Assembly (NCBI GenBank): GCA_947623215.1
Contig: CANQGN010000001.1
Coordinates: 1-26,890 of the forward strand
DNA from: an uncultured Clostridia bacterium
GTDB lineage: Bacteria > Bacillota > Clostridia > Oscillospirales > Acutalibacteraceae
Direction of reading: 5' to 3'
DNA: 26,890 nt
Shown: positions 1-5,593 of the stretch, piece after piece
How positions within the stretch are numbered: the stretch's first letter is position 1
Layout of the letters: every line of letters begins with the position of its first letter
Position numbers and translations under genes: made by a program
Notes under the pieces: generated by a model
Databases searched by the model: none
Seen by the model: only the letters and a program-made list of their open reading frames with translations
Told to the model about the DNA's origin: nothing

Positions 1-56
1 AGCAGGCGCGGCGGGCACTCCCCCAAAAACACGTTGTACCCTGATTGTATTGCCTA
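1..56. mobile_element. Right end of a MITE-like element, copy 1 (cut by the window edge)
   Basis: Bases 1-56 are identical to 1941-1996, the right end of the complete 277-bp element at 1720-1996. They include the right terminal inverted repeat (36-54) and the TA at 55-56. The left part lies outside the window. The element itself is described under the complete copy. Confidence 0.6.
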
Positions 57-575
57 CTCTCTGACAAAGAGCCGCTGGAGGATATAGCCGTATCGCACGT
101 GCGGGGCGGCTGCTCGTATTTGGCGGTACAGCTGGAGATAACGCCCTATTTGCGCACCGAACCGCGCTACCACACGCCGGACTATTTTGGCGCGGGCAAC
201 ATACGCCGGGTGCGGCTAAGCGATTTTTGCGTATATCACCGCCTGCTCTACGGCCTGCCGCGCGACAATTGGCAGGATTATTGCCGGGGCCGGTACGTAA
301 ACGGCCTCATTGATTTGGAGCACTCCATAGAAGATTTAACCATAGAGAATTTTAGGCGGGACGTTTCAAAAGACTGCTGGCCGGACATGCCCACGCTGCA
401 TATTGAAACCCTGCGCCAAAACCGCCTGACCTACCAGGCGGGAGCGGGCGGCGCCCTTTCGCTGAGCGGCGGAGGGCGGGAGCGACCCGCCGATTTTGCC
501 TATACCATGACCCCGAACGATACGCTGGATGCCTGGGGCAGTATAAAAGCCCTGCACTTCACCACCGAAGCATAA
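45..575 (+). pseudogene. Truncated gene of unknown function, copy 1
   Basis: An open frame of 176 codons that I do not recognise. The frame follows a TGA at 42-44 inside the right terminal repeat of the MITE-like element, and the only early start is a TTG at 45 inside that repeat, with no SD. The coding signal seems to begin just after the element (SDKEPLEDIAV...), so the gene has probably lost its 5' end to the insertion. The protein is rich in Tyr, Arg and Asp, has no membrane segment or signal peptide, and ends in ALHFTTEA. The motif WGSIKALHF lies near the end. A second identical copy lies at 1985-2515. It may be a surviving short protein, but truncation is the simpler reading. Confidence 0.45.
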
Positions 576-633
576 AGCGGCCCTGTACGCGGCGAACCGT
601 TCACAAAAATCGGTGCAGCGAGGGGAAAACGGT

Positions 634-702
634 TTTATTGTTTCGGCATATCCAATTGACGAGACGATAGCATATAAGCTTATCAGGAGGTATAAGAAAT
701 GA
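634..702 (+). pseudogene. C-terminal tail of a lost polymorphic toxin
   Basis: Starting exactly where the direct repeat ends, one frame reads FIVSAYPIDETIAYKLIRR followed by YKK and TGA at 700-702. That stop overlaps the ATG of the next gene in an ATGA (699-702), the arrangement expected of a toxin gene followed by its immunity gene. The frame stays open leftwards to 547, but there it runs through the repeat in a frame other than the main one, so only the last 23 codons look native. The ending (hydrophobic strand, then Ala-Tyr-Pro and a basic tail) resembles the last strand of small RNase-type toxin tips. That assignment is inference; no catalytic part remains. Confidence 0.55.
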
Positions 703-1037
703 ACGGCGCAAAGAGAATTGTAAAAATTCAGCTCGATTATTTACAAGGTCCTATTTGGATTAGTGACATCGAAACCGGAGAATCTTTAATGGGCATTGAA
801 CTGATCGATCATGATCTTATATTAAAAGAACTCAATAGACAAGCTGGGCAGTTGTTTAGCTCATATTATGAGTTTAATTCTCACGATCAACCGTGTTGGT
901 TTAATCATGAGCAAGAGAAAAAAGATAAGGATATTATGCTTGAATTGATCCGAAAAATTGTTGCCCGGCTTGACGAGATCAATGACGGTTCGTTCATTGT
1001 GGAAGACTACGAAACGGAGCGACTGAACGGCTTATAA
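699..1037 (+). CDS. Immunity-like small acidic protein
   Basis: A 112-residue acidic, soluble protein with no signal peptide or membrane helix. A strong SD (AGGAGG, 685-690) lies 8 bases before ATG 699, and the start overlaps the stop of a toxin tail by ATGA. The protein has an N-terminal beta-like segment (RIVKIQLDYLQGPIWISD), a middle SSYYEFNSHDQPCWF segment, and a helical, charged C-terminus ending DYETERLNGL. Size, acidity and position directly after a toxin tip fit immunity proteins of Firmicutes polymorphic-toxin loci, which bind and block one cognate toxin in the cytoplasm. I do not know a named immunity family for it. Its toxin is now reduced to 23 codons, so this may be an orphan protecting against neighbours' toxins. 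Confidence 0.7.
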   Translation: MNGAKRIVKIQLDYLQGPIWISDIETGESLMGIELIDHDLILKELNRQAGQLFSSYYEFNSHDQPCWFNHEQEKKDKDIMLELIRKIVARLDEINDGSFIVEDYETERLNGL

Positions 1038-1267
1038 TGCGATTTGCTGAACCGGTTGGGAATGAGCCAGTACGTTTGATTTCATGCGAAACAGGTAAAG
1101 AAGTAAACGGCTTTGCGCAAAATTTAGCAAATAAATTAGGTCGAAAAGTTACCGCACCAAGTGATACAGTTTGGATTCATCCAAATGGCAGAATTACTAT
1201 CGGACCTAACGCAAGAACAGATACTGGAAAATGGATTTCCTATTTTCCCAAGAAAACGAGGGAATGA
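1037..1267 (+). CDS. Orphan polymorphic-toxin C-terminal tip
   Basis: A 76-residue product whose ATG overlaps the previous stop (TAATG), so it is likely translationally coupled. The core reads PVRLISCETGKEVNGFAQNL, then ANKLGRKV.APSDTVW, IHPNGRITIGP and TGKWISYFP. The string 'VRL.SC.TG...NGFAQNLA..LG..V.AP...W.YPNG...' is one I associate with the last part of secreted Firmicutes toxins of the WXG/RHS kind, where it forms the end of a longer effector. No delivery domain (LXG, WXG, RHS, pretoxin linker) is present here, so this is a displaced tip. Whether it is active alone is unknown. The downstream gene is its probable immunity protein. Confidence 0.62.
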   Translation: MRFAEPVGNEPVRLISCETGKEVNGFAQNLANKLGRKVTAPSDTVWIHPNGRITIGPNARTDTGKWISYFPKKTRE

Positions 1268-1269
1268 TT

Positions 1270-1653
1270 ATGAACTTAATAAGTACTGGTTACTTTAGGG
1301 AAATGCCTGACGGTAGACCTGACGATTTGTCAATAAAAGATTTTATCAATAAGAATACTGATTACCCTATTGATAAAATATGCGCTTACTTGGATAGCGG
1401 ACTTCCCCTTATCGTCTCGCCCGGAGTTGTTCGGGATGTTATCGACGAAAGCAAAGGAAATGCAGGATCACCGTCTATTCTTACTGACGGAAAGTGGGCA
1501 TGGTCGGAAGCGTTATCGTATTATGTAAAGAATTATCACCTTTTGCTGAATTCGCATTTTCTAAATACAATGATAGAAAATGGTTGGAAGATTCCTATTC
1601 GTGAAAATGAACTGGATTATTCAACAATTTTTATTGACGGAGTTCCGCTTTGA
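1270..1653 (+). CDS. Probable immunity protein for the orphan toxin tip
   Basis: A 127-residue soluble protein starting MNLISTGYFREMPDGRPDD. ATG 1270 is 6 bases after GAGGGA (1258-1263), a good SD distance; ATG 1264 would give an ATGA overlap with the toxin-tip stop but sits directly on the SD. The protein is mildly acidic with helical segments (DFINKNTDYPIDKICAYLDS, then a central W-rich part GKWAWSEALSYYVKNYH) and ends IFIDGVPL. It has no recognised domain. Its place immediately after a toxin tip, with near-overlap, is the usual order toxin then immunity. The last codons overlap, in another frame, a further toxin-like tail, so the 3' end may itself be a cassette junction. Confidence 0.66.
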   Translation: MNLISTGYFREMPDGRPDDLSIKDFINKNTDYPIDKICAYLDSGLPLIVSPGVVRDVIDESKGNAGSPSILTDGKWAWSEALSYYVKNYHLLLNSHFLNTMIENGWKIPIRENELDYSTIFIDGVPL

Positions 1654-1720
1654 TACCAAACTGATTGGTAAAAATGGTAATGAAATCAGTGCAAATGTCG
1701 TTGTTGTTATTCAAAAGGAT
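1640..1720 (+). pseudogene. Toxin-like tail interrupted by the MITE-like element
   Basis: In the frame +1 to the preceding gene, 27 codons read EFRFDTKLIGKNGNEISANV then VVVIQKD before the inverted repeat of the MITE begins at 1720. The pattern of two beta strands around a G-K-N-G turn resembles the final strands of small nuclease tips of polymorphic toxins, but I cannot name a family. There is no start or SD of its own. Joining the two flanks of the element gives ...QKDTL and a stop, so the element may have inserted at the very end of this frame. It overlaps the end of the 1270-1653 gene. Confidence 0.35.
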
Positions 1721-1996
1721 AGGCAATACAATCAGGGTACAATGCGCCTGACGCGGCGCGATTTCCCGATAGGCTTTGTTGTCGGCCTTGAAATACGTTA
1801 GTATTCCTGCGGCCTGCCGCCTTGCAAAGTCAAAAAATCGCGCACGCGGCAGGTCGAAGATTTTTGGGGAGAGCGCCCGTCGATGACTGCTAGGCGTGCG
1901 CTTGCAGCCATACTTGCCGTATGGCAAAAGCACAGAACGAAGCAGGCGCGGCGGGCACTCCCCCAAAAACACGTTGTACCCTGATTGTATTGCCTA
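1720..1996. mobile_element. MITE-like element with 21-bp terminal inverted repeats and TA flanks
   Basis: Bases 1722-1742 (GGCAATACAATCAGGGTAC plus AA) are the perfect reverse complement of 1974-1994. TA at 1720-1721 and 1995-1996 brackets both ends, as a TA target duplication would. No transposase fits in 277 bp, so this is a non-autonomous element; TA duplication is the habit of the Tc1/mariner-IS630 group, making that a possible helper (inference). Inside lies a perfect hairpin GCCATAC/GTATGGC (1907-1913/1919-1925, 5-base loop). The minus strand carries a frame reading ...GILTYFKADNKAYREIAPRQ..., a string I recall as a spurious 'protein' repeated in Clostridia genomes, which suggests a dispersed family. 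Confidence 0.62.
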
Positions 1997-2574
1997 CTCT
2001 CTGACAAAGAGCCGCTGGAGGATATAGCCGTATCGCACGTGCGGGGCGGCTGCTCGTATTTGGCGGTACAGCTGGAGATAACGCCCTATTTGCGCACCGA
2101 ACCGCGCTACCACACGCCGGACTATTTTGGCGCGGGCAACATACGCCGGGTGCGGCTAAGCGATTTTTGCGTATATCACCGCCTGCTCTACGGCCTGCCG
2201 CGCGACAATTGGCAGGATTATTGCCGGGGCCGGTACGTAAACGGCCTCATTGATTTGGAGCACTCCATAGAAGATTTAACCATAGAGAATTTTAGGCGGG
2301 ACGTTTCAAAAGACTGCTGGCCGGACATGCCCACGCTGCATATTGAAACCCTGCGCCAAAACCGCCTGACCTACCAGGCGGGAGCGGGCGGCGCCCTTTC
2401 GCTGAGCGGCGGAGGGCGGGAGCGACCCGCCGATTTTGCCTATACCATGACCCCGAACGATACGCTGGATGCCTGGGGCAGTATAAAAGCCCTGCACTTC
2501 ACCACCGAAGCATAAAGCGGCCCTGTACGCGGCGAACCGTTCACAAAAATCGGTGCAGCGAGGGGAAAACGGTT
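1941..2574. repeat. Long direct repeat, copy 2
   Basis: Identical by eye to 1-634. Copy 2 begins inside the MITE-like element only because copy 1 is cut by the window edge; the true repeat may include the whole element and more. To the right it continues into the coding remnant that ends at 2729, which is probably the older, unbroken junction. Confidence 0.92.
1985..2515 (+). pseudogene. Truncated gene of unknown function, copy 2
   Basis: This is the same 176-codon frame as at 45-575, again opening at a TTG inside the terminal repeat of the MITE-like element and again without an SD. Here the DNA to its right is different: after the TAA at 2513-2515 the same frame stays open for another 71 codons (2516-2729). 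Copy 2 therefore probably keeps the original 3' context, with the TAA either the natural end or a later nonsense mutation. No function is recognised. Confidence 0.45.
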
Positions 2575-2729
2575 GCAAGCAATCCTGCACAGCTTTGCTG
2601 ATTTGGAAGCGGCGTATGCCGATTACAAAGAAAGAGCAAACCCACTACACCAATACATGCAGCGGCAATGGAGCTTTGTCGCCGGGATAGCGGAACCTTT
2701 TTACGAAATGAAATGGGTTGAAACGTGAG
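2516..2729 (+). pseudogene. In-frame continuation of the truncated gene, or remnant of the next gene
   Basis: After the TAA at 2513-2515 the frame continues through GEPFTKIGAARGKRLQAILH and on to SFADLEAAYADYKERANPLH, QYMQRQWSFVAGIAEPFYE and MKWVET, stopping at 2727-2729. The composition looks like real coding sequence: a charged amphipathic helix followed by an aromatic-rich end. No ATG or SD opens it; a TTG at 2572 crosses the repeat boundary. It may be the C-terminus of the 176-codon gene after a nonsense mutation, or of a separate gene. It is unrecognised. A strong terminator follows 28 bases downstream. Confidence 0.4.
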
Positions 2730-2756
2730 GGGAATAGTATCTTGTGGCTTAGATGT

Positions 2757-2803
2757 GCCCGAAAACCCGCATGAATGCCGGGCTTTCGGGCGATTTATTT
2801 TTT
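2757..2803 (+). terminator. Rho-independent terminator
   Basis: GCCCGAAA (2757-2764) pairs with TTTCGGGC (2784-2791), and an inner CCCG/CGGG stem extends it. The hairpin is followed by GATTTATTTTTTT. It ends transcription of the remnant stopping at 2729 and insulates the regulator operon to the right. Confidence 0.85.
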
Positions 2804-2893
2804 TGGAATTATTTCGCAATATATGTTCGAAATATATCTCAGTAAAACAAAAATGCTTCGACTTTAACTCCTTCAAAAAATTGAGTAATTTTT

Positions 2894-2923
2894 TGGCAAT
2901 TAGACTTGACAAACTGGCAATTA
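2894..2923 (+). promoter_or_regulatory. Operator candidate: direct repeats around the -35 box
   Basis: TGGCAATTA occurs at 2894-2902 and again at 2915-2923, 21 bases apart (two helical turns), flanking the -35 hexamer of the promoter for the XRE gene. This spacing and position fit autorepression by the XRE protein encoded just downstream. The binding itself is inference. Confidence 0.5.
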
Positions 2924-2934
2924 TCTGATATATT
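2906..2934 (+). promoter_or_regulatory. Sigma-A-type promoter of the XRE-ImmA operon
   Basis: TTGACA (2906-2911), a 17-base spacer and TATATT (2929-2934). Transcription would start near 2941, so translation must begin at ATG 2979 rather than at the upstream in-frame ATG (2940), which lies at the start site. Confidence 0.82.
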
Positions 2935-2978
2935 TATGGTTGGATACCAAAAATGATAGCGCTTTAAGGAGGATTACT

Positions 2979-3290
2979 ATGGGAAAGGATTTAGGTTTGC
3001 GAATATCTGAATCTTTGCAAAAACGCGGAATGACACAAAAAGAATTGGCTGGACGAATTGGACTAACAGAAGCTGTCATATCCAGATATATCTCCGGGGA
3101 TCGAGAACCAAAGCCCGATGTATTAGCGAATATTGCCACTGCCCTTCACACTACATCGGACTATTTACTCGGTATTGAAAGTGAAGCTTTCAATCATTCT
3201 AAAATCCGGCGTTTAATTGCAAGAAATGCTTCGTCAATGACCGAACAGGAAAAAAAAGAGTTGATTAATGCATTGTTTGGGGAGGAGTAA
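2979..3290 (+). CDS. XRE-family helix-turn-helix repressor (ImmR-like)
   Basis: A 103-residue DNA-binding protein. Residues about 7-60 form a Cro/C1-type HTH: LRISESLQKRGMTQKELAGR, then IGLTEAVISRYISGDREPKP and ALHTTSDYLLGI. The C-terminal 40 residues are helical and charged, ending NALFGEE. ATG 2979 is preceded by AAGGAGG (2966-2972) and lies downstream of the predicted transcription start. The next gene starts 2 bases after its stop and is an ImmA/IrrE peptidase. This pairing is the ImmR/ImmA switch known from ICEBs1-type elements and phages, where the protease cleaves the repressor to induce the element. By analogy this protein represses its own operon and perhaps mobile-element functions, though no integrase or conjugation gene is visible here. 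Confidence 0.88.
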   Translation: MGKDLGLRISESLQKRGMTQKELAGRIGLTEAVISRYISGDREPKPDVLANIATALHTTSDYLLGIESEAFNHSKIRRLIARNASSMTEQEKKELINALFGEE

Positions 3291-3292
3291 AA

Positions 3293-3841
3293 TTGGGGAT
3301 TTCTATATCACATACACGATATGAAGAAATAAAGCAAATCGTAGTCAATTTGTTTGTTAAGTTCGGGGTTTGCTGCGTGCCGGTCAATGGGTTTGAACTG
3401 GCAACAAAAATGGGAGTTAAGATTGTTCCATACTCAGCAATTCCTGAAAGCAAGCAATGGCTTTTATTAAAAAAGAGCAACGACGGTTTTTCAGTGGAGA
3501 AAAATATGGGTGAATGGTACATTTACTATAACGATAGGAAAGATTATGGCCGAATCAACAATACCATTATGCATGAAATTGGTCATATTGTTTTGGATCA
3601 TAGTGAAGATAGTGAACTAGCTGAAAAGGAGGTTAATTTTTTTGCAAAGTACGCACTTGTTCCTCCTATCCTTGTTCATAAATTGAAAATAGACAACCCA
3701 ACAGATATAGCAGAAATCTTTGGCGTAAGCTTTGAGGCAGCTTGTTATGCACATTCCTACTATAAGAAGTGGCTACAGTATGGCTCGCCAAAGTATACAG
3801 ATTATGAGATCGTTCTGCTAAATCTGTTCGATGTTGCCTAA
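3293..3841 (+). CDS. ImmA/IrrE-family metallopeptidase
   Basis: A 182-residue cytoplasmic zinc peptidase. The zincin motif HEIGH (within TIMHEIGHIVLDHS, residues about 98-102) supplies the two His ligands and catalytic Glu; NFFAKYALVPP, with a conserved region that normally carries the third ligand side, follows. The start is TTG 3293 with GGAGGAG (3281-3287) inside the end of the XRE gene. Members of this family cut XRE repressors (ImmA on ImmR). The C-terminal part (IAEIFGVSFEAACYAHSYY) matches the usual helical tail of the family. It forms a two-gene operon with the repressor. Confidence 0.88.
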   Translation: MGISISHTRYEEIKQIVVNLFVKFGVCCVPVNGFELATKMGVKIVPYSAIPESKQWLLLKKSNDGFSVEKNMGEWYIYYNDRKDYGRINNTIMHEIGHIVLDHSEDSELAEKEVNFFAKYALVPPILVHKLKIDNPTDIAEIFGVSFEAACYAHSYYKKWLQYGSPKYTDYEIVLLNLFDVA

Positions 3842-3854
3842 TAAAAGGAAGGTG

Positions 3855-3905
3855 ATGAAAATTGATTGTTTTTTAGAAAAAGAAAAACGCCTTACAAATT
3901 GTTAG
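3855..3905 (+). CDS. Possible leader peptide (16 aa)
   Basis: ATG 3855 opens MKIDCFLEKEKRLTNC and then TAG. AAGGAAGG (3845-3852) precedes it closely, only 2-4 bases away, which is tight for an SD. It lies 13 bases after the ImmA stop and just before two mutually exclusive hairpins, the layout of leader-peptide attenuation. It could equally be chance or the remnant of a truncated gene. Confidence 0.25.
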   Translation: MKIDCFLEKEKRLTNC

Positions 3906-3924
3906 CAGCAATTTATAAAGCGCA

Positions 3925-3990
3925 TTTCTTCGGATGCGAGCATCCTATTAAGTGGTACTAATATTATGCCACATCCGAGGAAGTTTTTCA
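3925..3990 (+). promoter_or_regulatory. Candidate attenuator: terminator-like stem with a competing hairpin
   Basis: Bases 3925-3936 pair with 3972-3983 (12 pairs, two of them G-U) and are followed by TTTTTC, a terminator shape with a 35-base loop. The inner GGATG (3932-3936) can instead pair with CATCC at 3941-3945 (loop CGAG), which would break the long stem. The two folds are exclusive, as in attenuators. It lies upstream of the DUF4417-toxin-immunity operon. Function is inferred from structure only. Confidence 0.42.
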
Positions 3991-4035
3991 AGAGATTTTT
4001 AAAAAAATATTAACTTTATAGGAGAGCATAATATT

Positions 4036-4704
4036 ATGTCTAAAGTAAATTGCACTCGAAGTGGGTGCAAAGACGTTTTTCACGCATTTTTAGTAAAAAA
4101 TGCGCAGTTCGACGCCGATCTTGAAATTCCCCGAATCGATCCCGAAAGCGCCCTGCCCGAGCGGCTCGTCTCTTTCTCGAAAGCGGTTATGGGAAGCGAC
4201 TACGATCAGTGGGTACATTTTTACGAGGACGATGCCAACTTTGAACGCTTGTGGAACAAGCCGAACAAGTATCTGCCAATCCTCCAAAAGTACAAGGGTG
4301 TTATCACCCCGGATTTCAGTTTGTACCGTGATATGCCGCTCGTGATGCAGCAGTGGAACACATACCGAAGCCGGGCAATCGGTCATTGGCTGCAGGAAAA
4401 CGGCGTTCCGGTCATCGTAAATGTTCGGTGGAGTGACGAACGCACCTACGACCTTTGCTGTGCGGGCGTTCCAAGAAAAAGCACCATCGCAGTCGGCTCA
4501 CACGGTTGTGTCAAGCTCGTCCGTGAACGGGAGTTCTTCAAGCAAGGACTTGACTATACGGTAAAGAAACTCCGACCGCAGACGATTCTCGTTTACGGTA
4601 CCGCTCCGGATGCCATTTTTGACGAGTACCGTAAAGCGGGAATTCGTATCATTCAGTTTGACAGCGACTATATGATCGCTCACCGAAAGGCGGTGAACGT
4701 TTAA
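4036..4704 (+). CDS. DUF4417 family protein
   Basis: A 222-residue soluble protein of the DUF4417 family, recognised by the run KYLPILQKYKGVITPDFSLY, the following RDMPLVMQQWNTYRSRAIG and VPVIVNVRWSDERTYDLCC. A Cys pair near the N-terminus (CTRSGC) may be structural. The SD is GGAGAG (4020-4025) before ATG 4036. The biochemical role of this family is unknown; it is common on phages, plasmids and conjugative elements. Here it is the first gene of a tight operon, its TAA overlapping the next ATG (TAATG at 4702-4706), followed by a short toxin-like gene and an immunity gene. That coupling suggests it works with, or is co-inherited with, the toxin module. The base composition is less AT-rich than the flanking toxin genes. 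Confidence 0.85.
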   Translation: MSKVNCTRSGCKDVFHAFLVKNAQFDADLEIPRIDPESALPERLVSFSKAVMGSDYDQWVHFYEDDANFERLWNKPNKYLPILQKYKGVITPDFSLYRDMPLVMQQWNTYRSRAIGHWLQENGVPVIVNVRWSDERTYDLCCAGVPRKSTIAVGSHGCVKLVREREFFKQGLDYTVKKLRPQTILVYGTAPDAIFDEYRKAGIRIIQFDSDYMIAHRKAVNV

Positions 4705-5078
4705 TGGGGACTGGATTTCATGGAGGATTTGGAAACGGTACGAAAGGTGCTCAACAGCAGAGTGAAGAAAAACAATCCTTACCTAAAAACGATGCCCAGA
4801 TTAAACATATTTTCTCCGGAAAAGACGGGCACCTAACCGACACACCTGCTAATCGAAAGTTGCTTACTAATCTTGCAAACGATAGTAGTAAGTTTATTGG
4901 GAAAGACAAATACGGAAATTCTTGGAACGCAGAATTAAATAATGATGGTTCTCAAAGCTGGGTCAGGTACCAAAATGGAACAATCAACGAGGGCGGCAGA
5001 AATACATCTCCACGACCTTGGAACAGTGAAACAGGCTTAAACAACAACCCTGTAAAACGGAGGAGAAAGATGAAATGA
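4704..5078 (+). CDS. Short stand-alone toxin-like protein with a Gly/Phe leader
   Basis: A 124-residue protein in two parts. Residues 1-16 read MGTGFHGGFGNGTKGA, a Gly/Phe leader that is not a classical signal peptide. Residues about 30-120 form a toxin-tip-like domain: QIKHIFSGKDGHLTDTPANR, KLLTNLANDSSKFIGKDKYG, NSWNAELNNDGSQSWVRYQN and a Pro/Asn tail ending in a basic KRRRKMK. H35 and H43 are conserved-looking candidates for catalysis. I associate the 'GH..DTP.NR..L...AND....G.DKYG..W' pattern with C-terminal tips of Firmicutes polymorphic toxins, possibly RNase-like; I cannot name the family. There is no long delivery domain. It overlaps DUF4417 upstream (TAATG) and the immunity gene downstream (ATGA, 5075-5078). 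Confidence 0.66.
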   Translation: MGTGFHGGFGNGTKGAQQQSEEKQSLPKNDAQIKHIFSGKDGHLTDTPANRKLLTNLANDSSKFIGKDKYGNSWNAELNNDGSQSWVRYQNGTINEGGRNTSPRPWNSETGLNNNPVKRRRKMK

Positions 5079-5413
5079 ATCAATTCGAATTATACTGTAT
5101 GATTTTTTATGTTCTTGATGCAGAGTGGGATGAAACGCATAACTCTGAACTTGGGGAATTTTTAAGCAGTGCTAACCCATTTTTGTTTACCGATATCGGT
5201 TCTGCTAATCCAACTGTTTACCTTCGTTTTTGCGAAGCGATCACTTCGCCAATCACGATTGAAAACAGCTATGGGATTGCTGTAAAATATGTAGCTTCGC
5301 TGGAGAATGCAGCGGTCAGCAAAGCGTTTGCAAGCATTGACGAAACGGAATGGCTGGCGTGCGTAAAAGATTATCTCTCCGGCGAACATAAGGGAAGTGA
5401 CTTGCCGGACTGA
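5075..5413 (+). CDS. Probable immunity protein of the short toxin
   Basis: A 112-residue, strongly acidic soluble protein beginning MNQFELYCMIFYVLDAEWDE. It has helical segments with conserved-looking ELGEFLSSANPFLF and a closing segment of W-L-A-C-V-K-D-Y-L-S-G-E-H-K-G. The ATG overlaps the toxin stop as ATGA; GGAGG at 5059-5063 serves as SD. The order short basic-tailed toxin then acidic partner, with overlapping stop and start, is the usual toxin-immunity layout. The likely role is cytoplasmic neutralisation of the toxin encoded immediately upstream. The specific family is not identified. The same length (112 aa) as the immunity-like protein at 699 is probably coincidence, as the sequences look unrelated. 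Confidence 0.7.
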   Translation: MNQFELYCMIFYVLDAEWDETHNSELGEFLSSANPFLFTDIGSANPTVYLRFCEAITSPITIENSYGIAVKYVASLENAAVSKAFASIDETEWLACVKDYLSGEHKGSDLPD

Positions 5414-5525
5414 ATTGTAAAATGCAAACCACTCGGCACCACTCATTTTGCGATAATTGCAATGCTTTTCGCCATAGAAAATCGGATGAAGAAAATAACA
5501 CAAAGAAAAGCTGGTGTAAAAGCGC

Positions 5526-5554
5526 TTGTTTTTGCGGCAACTTGAAGCTATAAT
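5526..5554 (+). promoter_or_regulatory. Promoter of the xylose operon
   Basis: TTGTTT (5526-5531), a 17-base spacer and TATAAT (5549-5554). The predicted start near 5561 gives a leader of about 94 bases before the GH3 gene. Confidence 0.72.
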
Positions 5555-5593
5555 AGAAAATGAGGAATTCTAAAAAACCGAAAAGACTCCCAA

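Larger units (their letters stand above)
1..634. repeat. Long direct repeat, copy 1
   Basis: By eye, bases 1-634 match 1941-2574 without difference, an offset of 1940 bases. Identity ends sharply after GGTT at 631-634; beyond it copy 1 continues into a toxin tail and copy 2 into a different coding remnant. The left limit is unknown because the repeat runs off the window. It holds the right end of a MITE-like element and a truncated gene. The repeat is GC-rich like the chromosome backbone, while the DNA between the copies is AT-rich. This suggests that cassettes were inserted or exchanged next to a duplicated backbone segment. Confidence 0.92.

Noticed and set aside
1631..2007. Minus-strand reading frames of 113 and 69 codons over the MITE-like element
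   Set aside because: They begin or end in the inverted repeats, have no SD and run through non-coding repeat DNA; similar spurious peptides accompany dispersed copies of such elements.
2815..2840. Near-palindrome around TTCGAA as a LexA box
   Set aside because: The order GAAC...GTTC required for the Firmicutes LexA box is not present; it is an AT-rich self-complementary stretch.
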